A stretch of DNA of 6,635 bases from Methanothrix sp. (GTDB lineage: Archaea; Halobacteriota; Methanosarcinia; Methanotrichales; Methanotrichaceae), in NCBI GenBank assembly GCA_028708055.1, contig JAQVZT010000140.1:1-6635 (forward strand), in the 5' to 3' direction. Position numbers and translations under genes: made by a program. Positions 1 through 6,514 of this stretch are shown here, piece after piece; the stretch's first letter is position 1; every line of letters starts with the position of its first letter. Below the pieces are notes generated by a model. It searched no databases, was not told where the DNA came from, and saw only the letters and a list, made by a program, of their open reading frames with translations.

Positions 1-3
1 ATT

Positions 4-345
4 TCATCTGTGATCTCATTAGTCCCGTGCCTGTAACCAGAGATATTGCTGCGTTCTCGATAGCAGCAATTCGGGAGCTTTGGATCCGGCTTGGGCGAGT
101 ATCTGTTGCATCCCGAGGGCTCGCGCCCCTTTGGGACGGGATGCAGCATGGTTGCATGGGATCCGTGATAGCAGTGATCAGGGAGCCCTAGATCCGCCAG
201 GGGTAATGCCTGTCGCCTCCCGAGGGCTCGCGCCCCTGTGGGGCGGGGATGCGGCATGGTTGCATGGATTCGTGAGAGCAGTAATCAGGGTGCTCTGGTT
301 CCGGCCTGGGTAATGTCGGTCGTTTCCACTGGGCTTGCCCATATG
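4..345. repeat. Left degenerate tandem repeat array, ~107-bp period
   Basis: Four units begin at about 4, 111, 218 and 325. The two central units (111-217 and 218-324) are clearly alike: both open with TCCCGAGGGCTCGCGCCCCT, then share GATGC(A/G)GCATGGTTGCATGG, then GAGCAGTAATCAGGG-like and GGTAATG blocks. Only the second half of the first unit matches (GATAGCAGCAATTCGGGAGC), and only traces of the fourth remain. Each central unit can fold in two mutually exclusive ways: GGGC-TCGC-GCCC (for example 224-235) or GCCCC-TGT-GGGGC (232-244). The units share blocks with the array to the right of the gene. Function is unknown. No transposase or terminal inverted repeats are present, and the spacing and divergence do not fit CRISPR. 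Confidence 0.8.
45..70. repeat. Inverted repeat within the first left unit
   Basis: ATTGCTGC (45-52) and GCAGCAAT (63-70) form a perfect 8-bp stem around a 10-nt loop. The right arm is the GCAG-AAT block that recurs in the other units of both arrays, whereas the left arm is special to this unit. There is no following T-run, so a bacterial-type terminator is not supported. Confidence 0.5.
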
Positions 346-390
346 AGTATAGCCAGAATGCTTCAAATATAGGGACTCCGCGCGCTGCCC

Positions 391-460
391 GTCCTCGCGC
401 GCGAGGACTGGAGGGGCTGTCCTCAAGCCGGACGGCCCCCCTGACCCCGTGGCCACGGGG
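391..460. other. Cluster of three GC-rich hairpins
   Basis: Three strong inverted repeats follow one another with only 4-5 nt between them. First is a perfect 18-nt palindrome, GTCCTCGCGCGCGAGGAC (391-408). Second is GGGGCTGTCC (413-422) pairing with GGACGGCCCC (430-439), ten pairs with one G-T wobble around a 7-nt loop. Third is a perfect 16-nt palindrome, CCCCGTGGCCACGGGG (445-460). The segment is far richer in GC than the gene (40 of 60 bases in 361-420). It could be a structured non-coding RNA, a REP-like palindromic element or the transcription stop of a gene left of the window. No T-tract follows, which argues against a simple intrinsic terminator. I recognise no known RNA family. Confidence 0.6.
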
Positions 461-690
461 GACATGCTGTGGGCAAGGGTAGGCTGCTCATCCCGTGGCG
501 GAAACGCTTTGTAACTAAATGCTCGCAGCCCTTTGGCAGGGCGAGCTTATGATGCACTGGGCGAGGTTGTGGAGGATGCGAATTTCCGATAACCTATACC
601 AGAAACAAACCGGCGGTGGTCTCATCGCTCAAGCTGCGGCATGGCTGAGAGGAGATTGCCGCGTTTTCAAAAAGATTCTTGAAAAGGTGC
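461..690. repeat. Degenerate repeat remnants with two hairpins
   Basis: No gene is visible here. GCTCGC (521-526) pairs with GCGAGC (541-546), and the sequence between them (AGCCCTTTGGCAGG) resembles the CTCGCGCCCCTTTGGGACGGG block of the left array. At 635-651 the block TGCGGCATGGCTGAGAG differs at two of 17 positions from the copy at 6464-6480 in the right array, so the repeat family reaches almost to the gene. TTTTCAA (664-670) and TTGAAAA (679-685) form a 7-bp inverted repeat with an 8-nt loop; it could be a protein-binding site or a hairpin, but nothing assigns it a role. Confidence 0.55.
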
Positions 691-742
691 CTTGAGTGAC
701 TTGGGCGATGGAGATTACAGCTGGAGGGGGTCGGAGAGAGGT

Positions 743-768
743 GGGTGCGAGGGGGGAGGGCTGACGGG
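743..768 (+). other. G-quadruplex-type motif upstream of the gene
   Basis: Four runs of at least three G lie on the + strand at 743-745, 751-756, 758-760 and 766-768, separated by loops of 5, 1 and 5 nt. This satisfies the usual G3+N1-7 pattern. A fifth run (726-730) lies just upstream. The motif sits about 95-120 nt before the start codon on the non-template strand. It could affect transcription or simply reflect a purine-rich spacer; folding is a prediction only. Confidence 0.5.
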
Positions 769-834
769 CGACATTCTCCCTGAAAGTACCAGCTTAATTT
801 ACAGAAGATTTGGCATATTATCAAAGCGAAAACG

Positions 835-842
835 AAATATAC
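835..842 (+). promoter_or_regulatory. Possible archaeal TATA box for the STAND gene
   Basis: AAATATAC lies with its centre about 26 nt before the ATG at 864 and is preceded by a purine-rich GCGAAAACG stretch that could serve as a BRE. This is the spacing expected for a leaderless archaeal transcript beginning at or next to the start codon. No purine-rich ribosome binding site precedes 864, which fits leaderless translation. If the host is a bacterium, the alternative is a weak -10-like TATATT at 851-856, but I see no good -35 element for it. The call depends on the uncertain host. Confidence 0.3.
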
Positions 843-863
843 ATTTCAGTTATATTCCAGAAA

Positions 864-3800
864 ATGATGACTCAGGAATTGGTTGATAAAGGCTTATCAA
901 ATCCATTTTCAACAGGTGGAGGAGGTACTACCTTCGAGCAATTGGTTGGGGCATCGTATCTTGTTTCTCTTGTGGCGGGAGATATTCCAAGAGGCCTAGA
1001 TTGGGGTATCATTGAGTCGGTTCAATTTCAACAACGCTGGGCTAGATATTTATTGGACGATATTATCATTACAACCACTGATGGTAATAAGAAACGGAAA
1101 CTTGCCCTTCAGGTCAAGCATAAATTAGGTTTTTCTGAATCTGATGATGTATTCGTAAAAGTGATAAAAGATTGCTGGGATACCTTTTCGGGGTCATTAG
1201 GTGGTACTTTCGATAAAGAGTTGGATCGAATTGGAATAGGCGTCGGAGTTTATCAAGCTAAACTGGATCATCATTTTAAGCCCCTTCTAGAAATAGCAAG
1301 GACATCAAAAAACTCAGATGAGTTCTTTAAGAAAATAAGCTTATCTAGTTTCTCTTCAATTGAAAAGGGAGATTACCTTAAAATATTAAAAAATCTTCTC
1401 GAAAAAGCAAAAAGTGATATTACTAATGAAGAAATCTGGCAGTTTCTTAAATGCCTAGTAGTTATCCACTTTGATCTGGAGAGCGAGGGTAGTAGAGATA
1501 CGATAATTTCTTGGAATCGGTTACTTGATGTACTAAAAGAAAGAAACAGTAGCCAAGCGATATTACTCTTCGACCACTTAACATCTATTGTAGCAAAGTA
1601 TTCAAGAATGGCCGGACATATCGATTACAAAGTATTAACAGCTGAAATAACGGGTGTGGCCCTTAAAGATCGACCTGAGTTCACTGCTGATCTTCGTAAT
1701 CTTAGATCTCATTCCGACATAGTGTTAGATAGCATACGTGATACTATTGGCGATGTAGTACAGCTACCCAGAATTGAATTAATTGAGGAGATAAGCCGCG
1801 ATATAAATGAGAAAGAAATAATAGTTATTAGCGGTGAGCCAATGATAGGTAAATCCGTAATCCTCAAACTACTGGCTAGCCGATTAAGATCCGAAGGAGA
1901 AATAATTTGCTTTTCCACCGAACGGTTCAGTGGAACTAATTTCGATGAGTTCTTACATAATATCAATGTGCAAAATAATTTTTTAAGCATATTGTCTGCC
2001 ATTGGAAATTGCCCCAATCGCTGTATTTTAATCGATGGATTAGAAAAGGCGATAAATGAAGATAAGAGACGGATTCTGAACGATCTTATTATTACTGTCC
2101 GCAGATATAATAAGTCCCTAACAAATAATGGGTATAGTCATTACCCATGGAGGATTATTCTTACGTCTAGGGCCTTTGGTGCTAAGAATTTTCTTAGCCA
2201 CTTAGAGACACGTTGTAACTTTATTGATAATTCTATAAAAATAATAGATATTAAACCATTAACTAAACCAGAGCTTTCCGAAGTAGCGGAGCAATTGCCG
2301 CAATTAAAGGAAATTATAAAAGGAGAATACTTATCTGAGATTCTTTCTAGACCCTTGGTCCTAGATATATTAACCTTGCCGAATATTTGTTGGCCCTCAG
2401 CTTCACTTCCTCCGAAGCTTACAGAGACATGGCTGCTAGAATGGTATTGGAAGGAAATCGTTCGATTGGCAGAAGGTGTCAGATCGGGCGAAGGTGATCC
2501 GGATAGACGAGAACAATTGATGATCCGAACGGCGAAGAGCTTACTAAACGAATCTAAGCCATTGGCTATCGATGACAATATTGATCCTGATGCTCTAGCC
2601 GGATTGATCTCTGATAGACTTTTAATAAAAGAAAATAATTCTATCAAATTTTCTCACGATGTCCTAGAAGATTGGACGTTCGTAGTTATATTAAAGGAAC
2701 AAAAAGCGAATATATCTAACTATCTATTGCAGAATAAAGAATCACTCCGCTTTATGAGACCATTCGAGCTATTTTCCGTAAGATTCCTTGATTTCGAACG
2801 ATCTCCAGAGGATTGGCTAAAGCTTTTAAGCGATGTCGAGGCTAAAACAGAACTATCCCCTCGTTGGTATGAAAGTGCTTTGTATGCTGTGATTTGTTCT
2901 CCTCTTGTTGAAGAGATATTAGCTGTCCTTCAGAGCTATATGTTAGAAAATGGTGGGGTACTTTTAAGCAAATTTATCTACACTATGAGGAGGATTTGTG
3001 TTGAAGTTGATCCAATAGTATATAAATTATTTAAAGGTTTATCAATAGAAGAGATTGGAAAATATACAGCTTACCTTACAATTCCAATCAAAGATAAGTG
3101 GATACCTATTATTCAAATTGTCATTCAGAATTTTAAAGATCTGAATGATGAGTGCTTTTATGAATTCTCTTTTATCAGTGGAACGTGGATGAGTAAAACA
3201 GAGAATAACTATAGATTCAGAAAAGAGATAGCTTTACTTAGCATGAGACTTCTCAACTTGCGATTTTTAAGCGATAGATGTATAATGGCTTCGTCATTAC
3301 CCTATGAAAAATTCGAAAAAACTAGACTAAATTTAATCGAATCAGTCCTATGGGCATCTGATCTTAATCCTAGATTGGCAAGCTATTTCGCTATAAGATA
3401 TTGCATCAATAACGAAGAGAATCTTTATGATTTCCGTAAAGTTATTCTAGAAGATACCGGATGGGTTCCAATTTGTAAATATCTTCCTCATTTGGCGATA
3501 GAATTGATCTTTAAGCTATTATATGATGAAATAAGCTTAAATGATCATGTAGGTACATTGTGGGATCCACCTACCTATCTAGAGGGTCCTTTCTACGGAT
3601 TATTAAATCTCCATCCGGATAGAGGCTTAGAACTCATTCATAAAATCGCGAATCATGCGACCCAGTGTTGGAAGATTAAAGAAGAATCGGAATGGGGTCG
3701 AAAACCAATCGCACAAAGGATAAGGATAGGAAATAGATATATTGAAGTTTGGGGAGATGCAAGTGTATATCGATGGTTTAGGTATCCAAGCAACGCGCCT

Positions 3801-5951
3801 AATGCTATAACTTGTTCTTTAATGGCCTTAGAGCATTGGATGATTGAGCAAGTGAAAAAAAGCATAGATCCCATAAAACTCATTGAAACGACTTTATTAA
3901 GCTCAATATCTGCTTCAGTAGTTGGCGTATGCGTATCAGCTGCTCTGACTAATTATATAAAAGGTTGTTATGCTATTATGCCAGTGCTTGAAAATCCAGC
4001 CTTCTGGTTTATGGACACTGCTCGACTTAATAGCGATTTATCGGCAGAAAGTACTATTACCTTATTTTCCTCATATTTTGGCATAGGATCTAAAAGGAAA
4101 GCCAGTTATAAATTATTGCTTGCTGATTCCAAACAATCCTTTAGAAGAACGAATTTAATGAGTTTTATTATTCCAATCATTTTTGGAAGTGAATCAAGCG
4201 TTTATCTTCAGGATATGATTAGATCTTTCCCGGACAATGTACCTTTCTTTTTCGAGGACCAGAGAAGTGATATAGAATATATTGAAGAAAAATCGGAGAC
4301 TTTGCGCATATGGGCATCCTTTAGTGAAAGAGGGAACTATGAATTTATTAAGAATGATGATTTAAATATAATTCAATATAGAGCCCCTCCTGAAATAGAT
4401 AAGATTAGGGAAAATAGTCTACAAGAATTCGGAAATTATACTAAAGGACTCAGTCTATTACATTGGTCACAAAATCTCTTAGATAATGATTCAATTGAAC
4501 CAGAGTTCTCTCTAGAAACTGCAATGGAGTATGCGCAAAATCTAGTAACCCAAGATAATCCCCAATATAGGCCAAAGAGCTTCCTCGAACCCTCAGAGCA
4601 AATTGCAGAAGCCATAGCAGCTTTTGCTGCCGCAATGGTAGTTAGAAAACGGCAATGGGTTAAAGAACATAGTTATTGTGTATGGTGCAAAGAACAATTG
4701 ATTATTGCATCGAAACGCCCCGAGCCACTCGATATGATAGCTGACAGCGACTCAAAATTAAAATGGGATTATCGAATATCTGCCGCAAGAGCATTGCCTA
4801 TTCTGCTATCGCAAGATTACAAAGATAAAAGACTCCATAAGGCAATTTTGAGAATTGCAAAGCATAAGAATCATGAAGTCAGAGATTATTTATTTGACTC
4901 CCTCAAACATTTATGGCCATGTAATCAAAGTTTAGTTTGGAGATGTATCAATATAGTTATTCACGAATCTAAAACTTCGGCAATTGATAGAAGAATGAGA
5001 TATACTTATCAAAAAGATGTTGATCCGCTAAAAGTACGAGCGATAATAGCAGACAATATCTACCCTAAGAGCCTAAGTAACATTATGCCTGATGAGATCG
5101 ATACTCATATTTTAAAGTCGGTACTTTATTGCATTCCCCAAAATAAAGATATTCTGAGCTTAATTCACATGAAAAAATTCAAGGATCTATTTGAAAGTCT
5201 AATAAGTTTCACCATTAATTCATATTTATTCCATCAAAAGGATATGGGAATATATAACGAATGGGATTTTAATACGTGGAATGACTTAATCTTTATATCG
5301 TTATCAAATATTATATTGAGAGTACCTGAAGATAGCATTAGACTATTGAATCTTATTTTAGCAAGCTGGGAAAAAGCGCCCTCGATCCTGGAACATTTTT
5401 TACGTCAATTAATTCTTGTAGGGTCTGCATCTGACTTAGAGGATTCTTTAACTAATATATGGCCTGAGATTTGTAAAAATGTATTAAATTCTGAGCGTTG
5501 CAAGAGATTAAATTATCACGATATGGAAGATATATTAGGATTATTAATATTTATAGATCCATCAGGAGCAATTAAATGGGAAACAAAAGAATGGCAACCT
5601 GTTTATGAATTGGCTAATTCGATAGACCAATGGGTTAAGGCCGTAGGAAGCAATCCTTTGTGTTTTAGAAGTTTGATAAAATTCTTAAATGGTATTGGAT
5701 TTGGTTTATTAATTGGTTATGGTATTCGTTGGATATATGAATGTATATTTAATACAGAAAACAAAATTAAGCTATTGGATACACATGGAAGTATTACACT
5801 GCTTGATGAATTAATTAATAATGCTTGGATAAAATATAATGAGTCTTTAAAAGAAGATAAGTTAATATTTAATGAATATGTTTATATTTTGGATATTGTA
5901 TCGCATTATGGTGGGCCTTTATCTATAAATATTCAAAAAAGTTTGAGGTAA
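864..5951 (+). CDS. Avs-like antiviral STAND NTPase with N-terminal Cap4/DUF4297-type nuclease
   Basis: This is a probable single-protein antiphage sensor and DNA-cutting effector of about 1695 residues. Residues ~14-110 look like a Cap4/DUF4297 PD-(D/E)XK nuclease: STGGGGTTFE (16-25), DD (65-66) and LALQVKH with Q83 and K85. Walker A GEPMIGKS is at 324-331, Walker B ILIDGLE at 388-394 and a TSR sensor-like motif at 434-436. SRPLVLDIL (495-503) and KFSHDVLEDW (595-604) fit the NACHT/STAND lid and winged helix. The remaining ~1090 residues appear helical. They include IEVWGDASVYRWF (960-972), SLMALEHW (985-992) and HEAT-like helices around 1301-1351, and form the presumed ligand sensor. Avs proteins have this three-part plan and are commonly 1000-2500 residues long. 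The ATG at 864 (ATG-ATG) is preferred because STGGGG usually lies close to the N terminus. A TTG at 810 would add 18 residues but lacks a properly spaced ribosome site. No frameshift or missing catalytic residue is visible. The gene stands alone. Nuclease-ATPase fusion is well supported; the defence role and phage target are inferred. Confidence 0.88.
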   Translation: MMTQELVDKGLSNPFSTGGGGTTFEQLVGASYLVSLVAGDIPRGLDWGIIESVQFQQRWARYLLDDIIITTTDGNKKRKLALQVKHKLGFSESDDVFVKVIKDCWDTFSGSLGGTFDKELDRIGIGVGVYQAKLDHHFKPLLEIARTSKNSDEFFKKISLSSFSSIEKGDYLKILKNLLEKAKSDITNEEIWQFLKCLVVIHFDLESEGSRDTIISWNRLLDVLKERNSSQAILLFDHLTSIVAKYSRMAGHIDYKVLTAEITGVALKDRPEFTADLRNLRSHSDIVLDSIRDTIGDVVQLPRIELIEEISRDINEKEIIVISGEPMIGKSVILKLLASRLRSEGEIICFSTERFSGTNFDEFLHNINVQNNFLSILSAIGNCPNRCILIDGLEKAINEDKRRILNDLIITVRRYNKSLTNNGYSHYPWRIILTSRAFGAKNFLSHLETRCNFIDNSIKIIDIKPLTKPELSEVAEQLPQLKEIIKGEYLSEILSRPLVLDILTLPNICWPSASLPPKLTETWLLEWYWKEIVRLAEGVRSGEGDPDRREQLMIRTAKSLLNESKPLAIDDNIDPDALAGLISDRLLIKENNSIKFSHDVLEDWTFVVILKEQKANISNYLLQNKESLRFMRPFELFSVRFLDFERSPEDWLKLLSDVEAKTELSPRWYESALYAVICSPLVEEILAVLQSYMLENGGVLLSKFIYTMRRICVEVDPIVYKLFKGLSIEEIGKYTAYLTIPIKDKWIPIIQIVIQNFKDLNDECFYEFSFISGTWMSKTENNYRFRKEIALLSMRLLNLRFLSDRCIMASSLPYEKFEKTRLNLIESVLWASDLNPRLASYFAIRYCINNEENLYDFRKVILEDTGWVPICKYLPHLAIELIFKLLYDEISLNDHVGTLWDPPTYLEGPFYGLLNLHPDRGLELIHKIANHATQCWKIKEESEWGRKPIAQRIRIGNRYIEVWGDASVYRWFRYPSNAPNAITCSLMALEHWMIEQVKKSIDPIKLIETTLLSSISASVVGVCVSAALTNYIKGCYAIMPVLENPAFWFMDTARLNSDLSAESTITLFSSYFGIGSKRKASYKLLLADSKQSFRRTNLMSFIIPIIFGSESSVYLQDMIRSFPDNVPFFFEDQRSDIEYIEEKSETLRIWASFSERGNYEFIKNDDLNIIQYRAPPEIDKIRENSLQEFGNYTKGLSLLHWSQNLLDNDSIEPEFSLETAMEYAQNLVTQDNPQYRPKSFLEPSEQIAEAIAAFAAAMVVRKRQWVKEHSYCVWCKEQLIIASKRPEPLDMIADSDSKLKWDYRISAARALPILLSQDYKDKRLHKAILRIAKHKNHEVRDYLFDSLKHLWPCNQSLVWRCINIVIHESKTSAIDRRMRYTYQKDVDPLKVRAIIADNIYPKSLSNIMPDEIDTHILKSVLYCIPQNKDILSLIHMKKFKDLFESLISFTINSYLFHQKDMGIYNEWDFNTWNDLIFISLSNIILRVPEDSIRLLNLILASWEKAPSILEHFLRQLILVGSASDLEDSLTNIWPEICKNVLNSERCKRLNYHDMEDILGLLIFIDPSGAIKWETKEWQPVYELANSIDQWVKAVGSNPLCFRSLIKFLNGIGFGLLIGYGIRWIYECIFNTENKIKLLDTHGSITLLDELINNAWIKYNESLKEDKLIFNEYVYILDIVSHYGGPLSINIQKSLR

Positions 5952-6089
5952 GATATTAATATAGTCAGGTGAATGTGGCAGCGATCCATGTTTCCCTCGC
6001 TCTGGATGCTACATGGTCGCTTGGATCTATGAAGCAGGAATTGCAGCACTCAAGCTTACGGTAATAATGAATTGAGGATCTCTTACTTA

Positions 6090-6101
6090 TTCAAGCTTGA
6101 A
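6090..6101. repeat. Perfect 12-nt palindrome downstream of the gene
   Basis: TTCAAGCTTGAA is a perfect palindrome 139 nt after the stop codon, at the end of the first right repeat unit. It lies in an extra ~35-nt segment that makes this unit longer than its neighbours. It has no loop and no T-run, so it is more likely a chance or protein-binding palindrome than a terminator. Confidence 0.35.
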
Positions 6102-6219
6102 ATCTGCTAAAATAGAAGTTAGGTGTGCACGGCAGCTCTCCAGCTTGCGGCCTTTTCGGGCGCATAGTAGCCCGATCAAACTTGCAGCATGGCTGAAGAG
6201 AGATGGAAATGCAGAAATT

Positions 6220-6237
6220 CTGGAGCTCTGGCTCCAG
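6220..6237. other. Repeat hairpin, unit at 6118 (loop TCTG)
   Basis: CTGGAGC (6220-6226) and GCTCCAG (6231-6237) form a perfect 7-bp stem with the 4-nt loop TCTG. It is the strongest copy of a hairpin found at the same place in neighbouring units. Confidence 0.6.
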
Positions 6238-6284
6238 TTAAAGTAATAAAATAAAGTTAGGTGAGCACGGCAGCTCTCAGCTTT

Positions 6285-6301
6285 GCGGCCTTTTCGGCCG
6301 C
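6285..6301. other. Repeat hairpin, unit at 6256 (GCGGCC stem)
   Basis: GCGGCC (6285-6290) and GGCCGC (6296-6301) form a perfect 6-bp stem around TTTTC. The equivalent places in the units at 6118 and 6398 (6147-6163 and 6428-6444) keep the TTTTC loop but have one stem mismatch, plus a G-T pair in the latter. Confidence 0.55.
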
Positions 6302-6361
6302 ACAGGCTACCCATCAACCATGCAGAATGGCTGAGTAGGATTTATGATAACAGCAATTAAG

Positions 6362-6375
6362 GGAGCCCATGCTCC
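6362..6375. other. Repeat hairpin, unit at 6256 (loop CCAT)
   Basis: GGAGC (6362-6366) pairs with GCTCC (6371-6375) around CCAT. The stem is identical to those at 6220-6237 and 6501-6514 while the loop differs. Confidence 0.55.
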
Positions 6376-6500
6376 AGTTGAAGCGATAATAAAAGATGTT
6401 AGGTGAGCATGGCAGCTTTCCCGCATAGCGGTCTTTTCGGGCGCACAGTAGTCCGATCGACCGTGCAGCACGGCTGAGAGGGATGGAATGCAGTAATTCA

Positions 6501-6514
6501 GGAGCGCAAGCTCC
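6501..6514. other. Repeat hairpin, unit at 6398 (loop GCAA)
   Basis: GGAGC (6501-6505) pairs with GCTCC (6510-6514) around GCAA, a stable GNRA-type tetraloop if transcribed on this strand. It is the third copy with the same stem and a different loop. Confidence 0.55.

Noticed and set aside
80..313. 77-codon open frame on the + strand with a repeated DAAWLHG peptide
   Set aside because: It lies wholly within the left DNA repeats. The peptide repeats because the DNA does, and the flanking blocks are read in different frames in the two copies (SRGLAP versus IPRARAP).
178..465. 95-codon open frame on the - strand
   Set aside because: It runs across the repeat units and through the palindromic hairpin cluster, has a low-complexity GC-driven composition and no recognisable domain.
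692..886. 64-codon open frame on the + strand overlapping the start of the large gene
   Set aside because: It is glycine-rich because it reads through the G-run region, then enters the large gene in the wrong frame. No sign of coding selection.
2141..2647. 168-codon open frame on the - strand inside the large gene
   Set aside because: It is a shadow of the ATPase and winged-helix coding region, which carries clear motifs on the + strand.
5952..5990. Intrinsic terminator directly after the large gene
   Set aside because: There is no GC-rich stem followed by a T-run in this stretch; the end of the transcript cannot be placed.
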